Shown in pieces: positions 52,109-60,539 of a stretch of DNA of 64,000 nucleotides. The stretch's first letter is position 1. Every line of letters begins with the position of its first letter. The position numbers were made by a program, and so were the translations under genes. The notes below the pieces were generated by a model. The model did not search any database. It saw nothing but the letters and a program-made list of their open reading frames with translations, and was not told where the DNA came from. The DNA comes from Burkholderiaceae bacterium. GTDB taxonomy: Bacteria > Pseudomonadota > Gammaproteobacteria > Burkholderiales > Burkholderiaceae_E. The stretch covers positions 107,756 to 171,755 of the forward strand of contig JAOSJU010000003.1 of the NCBI GenBank assembly GCA_027493945.1. Direction: 5' to 3'.

Positions 52109-53209
52109 TCACGCTTCCCGCCGTGCCAGTCGCGAGCGGATCACCGCTGCAACGCCGGCCAGCCCCTGCGGCATCACTGCCGTCACCAACAGGAACAGTC
52201 CGCCCAGGAAGAACAGCCACAGTTCGGGGAAGGTCTCCGACAGCGTCGACTTCAGCCAGCCGATCAGGAACGACGCGACGATGGCCCCGAGAATCGACAT
52301 GCGTCCGCCGAAAGCGGCGAAGATCACCATCTCCACCGATGCCACTGCACCGACGAGTTGCGGCGTGATCAAACCGGTGAACAGGACGAACATGGCGCCG
52401 CCGATCGACGCCAGCACGCTCGCTGCCGCGAACGCGAAGGCCTTGTAGAGCGCCGTGTCGTAGCCCGAGAACCGGACACGGTCCTCGCGATCGCGGATGG
52501 CGATCAGCACCTTGCCGAAGCGCGCATGCACCAGGAACGCCACGCATGCCGCCGCCGCCGCGAGCAGGGCCAGCTGCACGTAATACCAGCGCGCCCGCGC
52601 GGCGTCGCTCGCGACGTCGATGCCCTTGAGGGTGCTGAAGTCGGTGATCCCGTTCGCGCCGCCAGTCTCTCCCTGGCTGCCGATGATCATCACCGTCAGC
52701 GTGAGCGCGAGCGCAAGCGTAAGGATCGCGAAGTACACGCCGCTCAGACGCTTGCGAAAGATCAGATACGACAACGGAAACGACACCAGCGCCGGAAAGA
52801 CCAGGATGGCCGCGAGCGCGACGGTCAGGCTGTGGAACGGCTCCCACCACAGCGGCAGTTGCTCGACACTGCTCCAGACCATGAAGTCGGGCAGTTCAGG
52901 CGCCGAGGCCTCCAGCTTCAGGAACATCGCCAGCGCATAGGCACCGATGCCGAAGAAGATGCCCTGACCGAGGCTGAGGATCCCGCAATAGCCCCAGATC
53001 AGCACCACGCCGATCGCGACGAAGGCGAACGACAGGTACTTGCCGTACAGAGGAACCCGAAACGCTTCGCTCACCAGCGGCAACAGCGCGAGCGCCAGAA
53101 AGAGAATGAAAGCGGGCCACAGCGCACCGATCGAGATGCGCCCGGGTCTCGTGACGATCGGGCTTTCGGCTTGGAGGGTCCGGTCGGACGGAACGAGTGC
53201 AGGCTTCAT
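52109..53209 (-). CDS. urtC: Urea/amide ABC transporter permease UrtC
   Basis: 366 aa LivM-type permease with about ten membrane helices. FVAIGVVLIWGYCGILSLGQGIFFGIGAYALAMFLKL is the UrtC-type signature; GETGGANGITDFSTLKG is the periplasmic loop and KVLIAIRDREDRVRFSGYD the cytoplasmic loop that meets the ATPase. Frame intact. Its ATG shares a base with the urtB stop. Confidence 0.87.
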   Translation of the reverse strand: MKPALVPSDRTLQAESPIVTRPGRISIGALWPAFILFLALALLPLVSEAFRVPLYGKYLSFAFVAIGVVLIWGYCGILSLGQGIFFGIGAYALAMFLKLEASAPELPDFMVWSSVEQLPLWWEPFHSLTVALAAILVFPALVSFPLSYLIFRKRLSGVYFAILTLALALTLTVMIIGSQGETGGANGITDFSTLKGIDVASDAARARWYYVQLALLAAAAACVAFLVHARFGKVLIAIRDREDRVRFSGYDTALYKAFAFAAASVLASIGGAMFVLFTGLITPQLVGAVASVEMVIFAAFGGRMSILGAIVASFLIGWLKSTLSETFPELWLFFLGGLFLLVTAVMPQGLAGVAAVIRSRLARREA

Positions 53210-54111
53210 CAGGTTCGGACCTCGGGACTGAACAATCCGGTCGGTCGGAAATAGAGGATCGTCACGACGATGAGCATCAGGATCACCTTGGCATACGAGC
53301 CGGTGGTCAGGTACTCGAAGGTGGTCTGGATCTGCGCGATCAGGAAGCTCGACGCGACGGTACCGAGGATGCTCGCGACGCCGCCGAAGACGACGACGAT
53401 GAATGAGTCGACGATGTAGAGCTGGCCGGTGCTCGGGTTGGTGGAGCCGATCATCGTGAACACCGCACCCGCGATACCCGCCAGGCCGCTGCCCAGGGCG
53501 AAGGTGAACATGTCGACCCGCCGCGTATTGATGCCCATCACTTCGGCGATCGCGCGGTTCTGGGTCACCGCCCGGGCTCGCAGGCCCATCCGGGTCTTGA
53601 AGAACAGCAGGTAGATGGCGAACGACACCACGATCGTCAGCACGATGATGAAGATCCGGTTCAGTGGCAACTGGATTCCGGGCACCGGCTCCCAAGCGCC
53701 GTCGAGCCAGGAGGTGAGCGGTACCGTCACCTCCTGGGCGCCGAAAATGGTGCGGAACGCTTGCTGCATGATCAGGCTGATCCCCAGGTGGCAAGCAGCG
53801 TGTCGAGCGGCCGGTTGTAGAACCAGCGGATGACGCCCCCACTCGAGAACCAGCCCGAATACGAATGCAGCGAGAAACGCCAACGGGATCGCGCACAGCA
53901 GGTAGAAGTGCATCGCGCCGGGCAGGTACACCTCGAAGAAGTGCGCGACGAGGAAGGTCGCGTACGCGCCGAGCGCCATGATTTCGCCGTGCGCCATGTT
54001 GATGACGCCCATCAGGCCGAACACGATCGCCAGGCCGAGCGCCATCAACAGCAGGATGGTGGCGAAACTCAGCCCGCCGAACAACTGCATCGCGAAAATA
54101 TCGACGTTCAC
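53209..54111 (-). CDS. urtB: Urea/amide ABC transporter permease UrtB, local double shift
   Basis: About 300 aa LivH-type permease: LFGGLSFATILLLMALGLAIVFGLMGVINMAHGE at the start, GISLIMQQAFRTIFGAQEV, and MGINTRRVDMFTFALGSGLAGIAG. Between about 53780 and 53845 some 20 residues are out of frame (two shifts of opposite sign that cancel, near a C5 run); the correct frame there reads VIRWFYNRPLDTLLATW. GTG start at 54111. Confidence 0.84.
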   Translation of the reverse strand: MNVDIFAMQLFGGLSFATILLLMALGLAIVFGLMGVINMAHGEIMALGAYATFLVAHFFEVYLPGAMHFYLLCAIPLAFLAAFVFGLVLEWGRHPLVLQPAARHAACHLGISLIMQQAFRTIFGAQEVTVPLTSWLDGAWEPVPGIQLPLNRIFIIVLTIVVSFAIYLLFFKTRMGLRARAVTQNRAIAEVMGINTRRVDMFTFALGSGLAGIAGAVFTMIGSTNPSTGQLYIVDSFIVVVFGGVASILGTVASSFLIAQIQTTFEYLTTGSYAKVILMLIVVTILYFRPTGLFSPEVRT

Positions 54112-55383
54112 GCCCACCTCGTGTTCTCTTGCGCCGCCGGCTTGCCGGGCCGGCGGCCGCGCGCCCTGGAACTCGCCGAACCGACTACAGCTTCGGGAAC
54201 GGGGTTCGGCTCCATCAAGGCGCTCTCGTGCACGATGTCGAACTGACCGTCGGCGCGCGCGCGACCGACGCGCACCTTCTTCCAGACGTGGTGGTTCTTG
54301 GCATGGATCCGCACCAGGCCCTCGGGGCATGGAACTCGAGGTTGGACGAAGCGGCGACCACCTTGGGCACGTCGAACGACTTCGCCTTCTCGGCGGCCAG
54401 TTTCCAGAGGTAGACCGAGTTGTAGCCGCACTCCATCGGGTCGCCGACCACGCGATCCTGGCCGTACTTCGACTTGATCCCGGCGACGAACTTATCGTTC
54501 TCCGGCGACTTGATGCTCTGGAAGTAGCCCATGCAGGCGTAGTAGCCGATCGCGTTGTCCTTGCCGATGCCGTCGATCTCGTTCTCGGAGACCACCGTCG
54601 ACAGCAGGTTCTGCTTGGCGCCGTCGAGGCCTGCCGCCTTCAGTTGCTTGTAGAACGCGACGTTCGAGCCGCCCACCACGGTGCTGTAGATCCAGTCGGG
54701 CTTGGCGGCCGTGACCTTGTTGATGATCGACGAGAACTCGGTGTGGCCCAGCGGTGCGTACTCCTCGCCGAGGATCTTGACACCCAGACGCTTGGCCGTG
54801 GCCTTGGCGATCTTGTTGCAGGTGCGCGGATAGATGTAGTCGGACCCCCGACCTAGGAAGAAGCTCTTGCCGCCGCCCTGTTTTTGGCCATCCACTCCAT
54901 CGACGCGATGACCGACTGCGTGGCCTCCCTGCGAGGTAAGATCACCTATGGGTCTTCTTCCTGGCCTTCGTAGTAGGTGGGGTAGTACAGCAGGCCCTTG
55001 TTCGCCTTGAACACCGGCAGTACCGCCTTGCGCGACGCCGAGGTGTAGCAGCCCATCACCGCGGCGACCTTGTCGCGTTGCAGCAGCTTCTTCGCCTTCT
55101 CGGCGTAGGTCGGCCAGTCGCTCGCCCCATCCTCGACGACGGGCACGATCTTGCGCCCCATGACGCCACCGGCCTTGTTGATCTCCTCGATCGCCAACTG
55201 CTCGGCATCGACGATCGCCGCTTCGGCGATCGCGATGGTGCCCGATAGCGAGTGCAGCAGGCCGATCTTGACCTCGTCGGCGGCCATGCCGATCTTGGGC
55301 CAGAGTGCAGCCGTCGGCACCGCGGTGGCGGCAACCAGGGATCCGCCCGCTTTCACGAAGCGGCGGCGTGAGAAGTGCGTCAT
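54108..55383 (-). CDS. urtA: Amide/urea-binding protein UrtA, Tat-exported, several frameshifts
   Basis: About 420 aa. Periplasmic substrate-binding protein, first gene of the operon. A twin-arginine signal ([18 protein letters not shown]) is followed by [34 protein letters not shown] and [11 protein letters not shown]. Then, in other frames: [40 protein letters not shown], and [20 protein letters not shown] near the end. Shifts lie near 54950, 54870 and 54330. The final residues are uncertain: one frame stops at 54108 overlapping the urtB GTG, another at 54185 with a PFPKL end. Paralogous with AmiC. Confidence 0.82.
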
Positions 55384-55449
55384 GAGAGCCTCCTTCAAAG
55401 GGGTTCGATGCGACAGGGTCTGAATACGGGCGCGCATTCGCGAAGAAAC

Positions 55450-55486
55450 AAAAAAGCCCCCCGAGGGGCTCTTGCGAGCCTCGGGG
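55450..55486 (-). terminator. Leader terminator before urtA
   Basis: Minus strand: CCCCGAG and CTCGGGG form the main stem, with an inner GCTC-GCAA-GAGC stem-loop, then GGC and six T (55450-55455). It lies 67 bp upstream of the urtA start, inside the transcript, so without antitermination the operon would be cut short. No gene precedes it after the promoter. Confidence 0.88.
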
Positions 55487-55532
55487 CCTTGTTGCTCCCG
55501 ACACCTGGGCGACGCCGTTGTCGCTTTGGTGT
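55482..55532 (-). promoter_or_regulatory. Putative ANTAR-type antitermination leader (two hairpins)
   Basis: Minus strand. Hairpin P1 (55501-55532): outer stem ACACC/GGTGT, inner stem GCGAC/GTCGC, hexaloop AACGGC with A at position 1 and G at 4, as ANTAR proteins require. Hairpin P2 (55482-55500): CGGG/CCCG and GC/GC around hexaloop AACAAG (A1 present; position 4 is A, not G). P2 uses the 5' arm of the following terminator, so P2 and terminator exclude each other. Binding of AmiR to P1-P2 would allow read-through. Confidence 0.7.
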
Positions 55533-55550
55533 TCGATCGAATGCCGGCGC

Positions 55551-55580
55551 AGTGTAGAAAAGTCCCTCGCGACGTGTCAA
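55551..55580 (-). promoter_or_regulatory. Sigma70-type promoter of the amide operon
   Basis: Minus strand TTGACA (55575-55580), 18-bp spacer, TACACT (55551-55556). The start would be near 55544, giving a leader of about 160 nt that contains the two hairpins and terminator. A perfect -35 suggests constitutive initiation, with control exerted in the leader. Confidence 0.8.
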
Positions 55581-55674
55581 GCGTTTTGAAGCGGTAGCGG
55601 GTGCGTCGGCATTGCGCGAGTTCGTCTGCAGGCTTCGATGCACCGGGTGGCGCCACGCCCGCCCCGTCGACGCA

Positions 55675-56058
55675 CTACAACTGCGCCTTGACCTCCTCGA
55701 CGTCGATCACCAGCGCGCCCCGCGCCCACGCAAACCGCGCCTTCACCCGGTCGAAGACCTCGCCGGCGCCGACCACCGCTGGCGGTGCCGCTGATCACGT
55801 AGCCCTGCCCCGGGGTGCGCGACCCCTGCACCTTCTTCGAGGCCACCATCACCTGCACCCGGTTGTTGTTGCGCAGGTTGCGCTCGGTCTGGTGATAGCG
55901 GCCGGCGGGCAGCACGATGCGCTTGTCCTCGATGCCCAGCGCGCGCATGTAGTCGCCCCAGTTGCCGACCAGGTGGGGCCGTCGTCGCCGGCGGTGACGA
56001 TCGCCATGAACTCGGCGGCTTCGCAGACTTCGCGGCAGTTGCCTTCGATTCTCTCCAT
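55675..56058 (-). CDS. Pyridoxamine 5'-phosphate oxidase-family protein, two frameshifts
   Basis: About 127 aa when joined. MERIEGNCREVCEAAEFMAIVT then HLVGNWGDYMRALGIEDKRIVLPAGRYHQTERNL, RVQVMVASKKVQGSRTPGQGY, VVGAGEVFDRVKARF and GALVIDVEEVKAQL. The order of strands and the RNNNRVQV stretch suggest the FMN-binding split-barrel (PPOX) fold. Shifts near 55975 and 55780. Substrate unknown. The amide promoter lies just past its stop; it is separate from that operon. Confidence 0.62.
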
Positions 56059-56083
56059 GCGGTGTGCTCCTCGGTGGTTGAAA

Positions 56084-57631
56084 TCAGCGTCGCTCCGTTG
56101 CGGCGACCGTATCGGGATGGCGCGGCATCACGAAGAGAGAACGACGAGCGCGACGATCGCGATCCCCGCCATCGCACCGAACTACGGCGACGGTAGCGCC
56201 CTCGATGGTGTCGCGCAGGTAGGCGTGCGCCGCGCTGCCGCCGGAGCTCGCGTGCAGCGCGTCGATCACCGCATCCACGTGCAGCGGCAGATGCTGCGCC
56301 AGTGCCTCGGGCGGATGCGCCAGGCGCGCACCGACCACCGCGTTGAACAGCGCCCCGAAGAAGGCGGCCCCGAGGCTCTGCCCGAGGTAGCGCGCGAACA
56401 TGCTCGCGCGGTGGCGACGCCGCGGCGCTCCCACGGCACCACCGACTGCACGCCGATCAGCAGCGGCGTGAAGAGCAGCCCGAAGCCCGCGCCGAGGATC
56501 ACCTGGTCGATCACCGCAGCCCACGGCCCGCGCGCCGCGTGCAGCAGCGCGAATGCCGCCGCGGCGAGGCTGACCAGCACCGACCCGACGATCGCCGTGT
56601 CGCGGAACCCGGCGCGCAGGTACAAGCGCCCCGAGACGGCCGATGCGCCCGACCAGCCGAAGCTCAGCGCAGGCGAGCACGAGCCCGGCGCCGATCGCGC
56701 CGAGGCCGTGCACCGATTGCAGGAAGGTGGGCAGGTACGCGCTCGGCGCCATCATCACCATGCCCATCGCGAGCGTGCCGAGGTTGGCGCCGATCAGCGT
56801 GCGCTGCCGCCATAGCCAGCCCGGCATCACCGGTTCGGCGGCGCGTCGCTCGACCCAGACGGTGGCGGCGATCAGCGCTGCAGCGAGCGCGAACACCTCG
56901 AGGCTCTGCCGCGACAGCCAAGGCCACGCCTGCCCGCCTTGCAGCAAGCCGTAGATCAAGGTGCCGGTCGACGCCAGCACCAGCACCGAGCCGGCGTAGT
57001 CGAACGCCGCTGGCGCTTCTCGAACGTCTCGTGCAGGAAGGCGCCGATCAGCGCGAGCGCGAGCCCGCCGATCGGCAGGTTGACCAGGAAGATCCAGCGC
57101 CACGACAGGTACTCGGCGAACGCGCCGCCCGCCAGCGGCCCGGCGAGCGCGGCAACGCCCCAGACGCTGGAGAGCCAGCCCTGGATCGCCGCGCGCGCTC
57201 GCGCACCGAGGTAGAGGTCGCCGGCCAGCGTGGAGACCGTGGCGATGATCGAGCCCGCGCCGATGCCCTGCAGCCCGCGGAACGCGATCAGCGAGGTCAT
57301 GTTCCACGCCATCGACGAAGCCGCCGAGCCGGCGAGAAACACCAGCATGCCGGCCACCAGCACCGGCTTGCGCCCCACCATGTCGGCGAGCTTGCCGCAG
57401 ATCGGGATCGTCACCGTCTGCGCGAGCAGGGTAGATCGAGAACAGCCAGCTGAACAGCCGGAAGCCGCCGAGGTCGGCCACGATCTGCGGGATCGCGGTG
57501 GCGACGATCGTGATGTCCATCGCCGCGAGCATCAGCGTGCACATCAGCGCCACGAGGATCCAGCGGCGCGGGTCGCCGGCGGTCGGTTTCACGGCGCTGT
57601 GCAGGCCTTCGTCACGCGCCGATGATCTCAT
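56084..57631 (-). CDS. MFS transporter, DHA2 family, several frameshifts
   Basis: About 510 aa spread over alternating frames. [34 protein letters not shown] (helix 1 with the DHA2 D-x-TIV motif), [30 protein letters not shown] (motif A), RGLQGIGAGSIIATVSTLAGDL, LPIGGLALALIGAFL, then [39 protein letters not shown] and FGLLFTPLLIGVQSVVP, ending [14 protein letters not shown]. Fourteen-helix drug/proton antiporter type. At least four shifts; the gene cannot be called dead on this sequence. Substrate unknown. Confidence 0.75.
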   Translation of the reverse strand: [515 protein letters not shown]

Positions 57632-57670
57632 CGTGCGCTGTCGGGCTCCGGCATCTCCACCAGGCGCGCG

Positions 57671-58078
57671 TCACTTCATGCGTTCGAACAGCACGCTCGC
57701 CTGCAGCCCGCCGATGCCGAAGCTCTCGGCGGCGGTCTCCTGGATGTTGACCCGCACGGCCATCGGGTCGAGGCGCAGGTGCTTGACCAGCACGTCGGTG
57801 ATCCCCTCGATCATCTCGCGATGCTGCTCGACCGGCCGGCCCTTGATCATGATCACCGTCACCACCGGCGAATCGACTTCGCTCGCCGGTTTGGTTCGCA
57901 GCAACTCGGCCCCCAGCACGCCTTGCGCCGCCCAGTGAGCGGGATCGATCTCGTGGATCCACACCGTGATGCGCGGCGCGTTGGTGACTCGGCGCAGCAC
58001 CTCGCTGACCCCTTCGATGGTGGCCTGCAGGTGCGCGGCCGCGTGCCCCTTGACGACGCAGATGCTGGCAATCGGCAT
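57671..58078 (-). CDS. Tautomerase with two fused 4-OT-like domains
   Basis: 135 aa. The first unit starts MPIASICVVKGHAAAHLQATIEGVSEVLRR with Pro next to the initiator Met, the catalytic N-terminal proline after processing. The second unit (from about residue 69, SPVVTVIMIKGRPVEQHREMIEGITDVLVKHL) repeats the same pattern. Both have the beta-alpha-beta 4-oxalocrotonate tautomerase fold, giving a trimer-type fused enzyme as in cis-CaaD and related families. The second unit's proline is internal and cannot act as an N-terminal amine. Frame intact. Confidence 0.82.
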   Translation of the reverse strand: MPIASICVVKGHAAAHLQATIEGVSEVLRRVTNAPRITVWIHEIDPAHWAAQGVLGAELLRTKPASEVDSPVVTVIMIKGRPVEQHREMIEGITDVLVKHLRLDPMAVRVNIQETAAESFGIGGLQASVLFERMK

Positions 58079-58090
58079 GTGATGCCCCTT

Positions 58091-59734
58091 TCACTTCGGT
58101 GATGTGGTCTGCTGCAGCGCGCTGCGCCCGCAGATGTAGCCCCATGTCAGGCAAGGCCCGAGGGTCGTGCCCGCGCCGACGGCCTTGGCGCCGATCGGGT
58201 TGGCCATCGCGTTGCCGGCGCAGTACAGGCCCGGGATCGGGCGCCGGTCGGTGTCGAGCACCTGGCCGCTCGCGTCGGTGCGCGGGCCGCCCTTGGTGCC
58301 GAGGAAGCCCGGCACGATCGGGTAGGCGTGGAACGGCGCGCGCTCGATGGTGCCGAGGCACGGGTTCAGGCGCACGCGCGGGTCGCCGCTGCGCGCCGGG
58401 TCCCAGCGGTTGCCGCCGCGGCCGAAGTCGTCGTCGCGCCCCGCGCGCGCGAACTGCGACATGCGCGCGGCCTCGCTCTCCAGAGCGTCGGCATCGATGC
58501 CGCAGGCCAGCGCCAGCGCGCGCAGCGAATCGGCCTGCACGTGCTCGGGGCCACCGGGCAGCATGTGCCGGTAGCGCGCGGCGTACTGGGCATCGTAGAT
58601 GCGCCAGGCGGGCATGTTGAGGCGCTCGCCGGTTGCCGCATCGCGCTCGTCCAGACCGAGCCCGACGTTCATCTGCAGCTCGTTGACGAAGCGCCGCCCG
58701 CGCACGTTGACGATCATGCTGTGCGGCAGCGTGTAGTCGGCCGCCGGCATCGCCAGCGGCTGTCCCATGTAGGCCACCGGGCGAGTGCCCATGATGAGCG
58801 CCTGGTCCATGCGCTCGAACAGCGCGCCCGCCTGCGCGGCCAGGCGGTGCCCGTCGCCGCTGTTGGTGGGCGGGCTGCCCGTCCAGGTGACGGCGCCGGG
58901 ATGGTGCTGCGCCATCATCGCGGCGTCCCACTCGAAGCCGCCGGTGGCGATCACCACGCCGCGGCGGGCGCGGATGCTCTCCGTGCGGCCGTCGCAACGC
59001 AGCTCGACGCCGGTGACGCGGCCCTGTTCGATCAGCAGGCGGCTCGCCGATGCAGACGTGCGCACGGTCACGCCGTGGCGCAGGCAACCGAGCAGCAGGC
59101 CGGCGACGAGCGACTGCCCCATGGCACGGCGATCGGTGAGCACGCGCCACAGCAGCCGGTGGCCGAAGCGCGTGAACGCCCGCGAAGGAATCGCCGACAG
59201 GTGGTTGTCGGTGATCTCGTTGTAGGTCAGGCGGTGCGGCATCGGCGAGGGCCGGATGCGCCCCCGCCACGGCCCGAGCCGCGCGAAGCGCAGCGGCCGC
59301 GGCGACACATTGCGGCCGCGCAGCCGCGCACCGGGCGCGTCGGGGTAAGGGTCGGGCTCGCCGCCGAGGCCGAAGCGCAGCGCGCTGTGTTGCTCGACGA
59401 ACGCCAGCATCGCCGGTGCCTGCGCGACGAACGCCTGCCACAGCGGCTCTTCGACCTCGGCCCAGCCGGGCGGCGCCACCGCGCGGATGTAGCGCAGCGC
59501 GTCGTCGGCGCTGTCGCTCAGACCCGCAGCGAGCATGTGGTGGTTGGCCGGCACCCAGGTGCAACCGCCCGACATCGCCGTCGTGCCGCCGATCACCTCG
59601 GCCTTCTCGGCCAGCAGCACGCGCGCGCCGTGCACGCCGCCGACCAGCGCCGCGGCGAGCCCGGCGGCGCCCGAACCGAGCACGACGAGGTCGAACCCAG
59701 CCTCGTCCGAAATCTCAGCGGTGTGTGCCGGCAC
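58091..59734 (-). CDS. FAD-dependent dehydrogenase, KstD/fumarate reductase-like
   Basis: 547 aa. FAD-binding start [44 protein letters not shown]; middle ATGGFEWDAAMMAQHHPGAVTWTGSPPTNSGDG; ending GAGTTLGPCLTWGYICGRSAL. The GTxGPxxTxGYIxG ending is that of 3-ketosteroid-delta1-dehydrogenases and similar FAD dehydrogenases. The substrate is not established. GTG start at 59734 (PAHTAEISDEAGFDLVVLG) is 14 bp after the SDR stop. Frame intact. With the SDR and tautomerase it suggests a catabolic pathway for a cyclic compound. Confidence 0.85.
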   Translation of the reverse strand: MPAHTAEISDEAGFDLVVLGSGAAGLAAALVGGVHGARVLLAEKAEVIGGTTAMSGGCTWVPANHHMLAAGLSDSADDALRYIRAVAPPGWAEVEEPLWQAFVAQAPAMLAFVEQHSALRFGLGGEPDPYPDAPGARLRGRNVSPRPLRFARLGPWRGRIRPSPMPHRLTYNEITDNHLSAIPSRAFTRFGHRLLWRVLTDRRAMGQSLVAGLLLGCLRHGVTVRTSASASRLLIEQGRVTGVELRCDGRTESIRARRGVVIATGGFEWDAAMMAQHHPGAVTWTGSPPTNSGDGHRLAAQAGALFERMDQALIMGTRPVAYMGQPLAMPAADYTLPHSMIVNVRGRRFVNELQMNVGLGLDERDAATGERLNMPAWRIYDAQYAARYRHMLPGGPEHVQADSLRALALACGIDADALESEAARMSQFARAGRDDDFGRGGNRWDPARSGDPRVRLNPCLGTIERAPFHAYPIVPGFLGTKGGPRTDASGQVLDTDRRPIPGLYCAGNAMANPIGAKAVGAGTTLGPCLTWGYICGRSALQQTTSPK

Positions 59735-59748
59735 GGGCCGTGGCTCCC

Positions 59749-60501
59749 TCAGATGCGCTGCCCGCCGCTGGCGTCGATGCACTGGCCGGTGACCCAGCGC
59801 CCGGCATCGCTGGCCAGGAAGACGATGACGTCGGCGATGTCGGCGGGCTGGCCGACGCGGCGCAGCGCAATGCTGGCCGCGATCTGCGCCGCGCGCGCCG
59901 GATCGCTCGCGCCCTTGTTCATGTCGGTGGCGGTGGCCCCCGGCATCACCGCGTTGACGGTGATGCCGCGCGGCCCGAAGTGCGCCGCCAGCAGCAGGCC
60001 CAATGCCTCGAGGCCGGCCTTTGCCGGCGCATAGGCGGCCATGTCAGGGTACGCGGCGCGCGTGCCCATCGACGACACGTTGACGATGCGCCCGCCGTCG
60101 CGCAGCCGCGGCGACGCCTGCTGGATCAGGAAGAACGGCGACTTCAGGTCGACCTGCATCGTGCGATCGAACTCCTCTTCGGTGACCTCCTCGATCGGCT
60201 TGCGCACGCCTTCGCCGGCGTTGTTCACCAGGATGTCGAACTGCGGGCTGCCGAAGCGGCGCTGCAGTTCGGCGTCCATCTGCTCGTAGATGCGCGCCAC
60301 CGCGCCGCGATCGGCGAGGTCGCCCTGCACCGCGAAGGCCTGGCCGCCGGCAGCGACGATCGCACGCACCACCTCGTCGGCGCGCTCGCGGCTGTGGCGG
60401 TAGTGCACGGCCACGGTGGCGCCGCGCGCGCCCAGGCGCAGCGCCGTCTCGCGGCCGATGCCGCGGCTGGCCCCGGTCACCAGCGCCACCTTGGCGGTCA
60501 T
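59749..60501 (-). CDS. Short-chain dehydrogenase/reductase, FabG-like
   Basis: 250 aa classical SDR. NAD(P)-binding VALVTGASRGIGRET, NNAG near residue 95, catalytic Ser in IVNVSSMGT, Tyr and Lys in YAPAKAG, and the end FLASDAGRWVTGQCIDASGGQ. Adjacent to the flavoprotein and likely in the same pathway, so probably a catabolic hydroxyacyl or alcohol dehydrogenase rather than fatty acid synthesis. Intact frame. Confidence 0.9.
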   Translation of the reverse strand: MTAKVALVTGASRGIGRETALRLGARGATVAVHYRHSRERADEVVRAIVAAGGQAFAVQGDLADRGAVARIYEQMDAELQRRFGSPQFDILVNNAGEGVRKPIEEVTEEEFDRTMQVDLKSPFFLIQQASPRLRDGGRIVNVSSMGTRAAYPDMAAYAPAKAGLEALGLLLAAHFGPRGITVNAVMPGATATDMNKGASDPARAAQIAASIALRRVGQPADIADVIVFLASDAGRWVTGQCIDASGGQRI

Positions 60502-60539
60502 GTCACCCACGTTTCGTGTCTCCTCCCTGGCTGCGCGCC

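Noticed and set aside
55384..55560. Guanidine-I (ykkC) riboswitch in the urtA leader
   Set aside because: The conserved ykkC sequence blocks are absent, while a hexaloop hairpin and exclusive terminator fit ANTAR control better.
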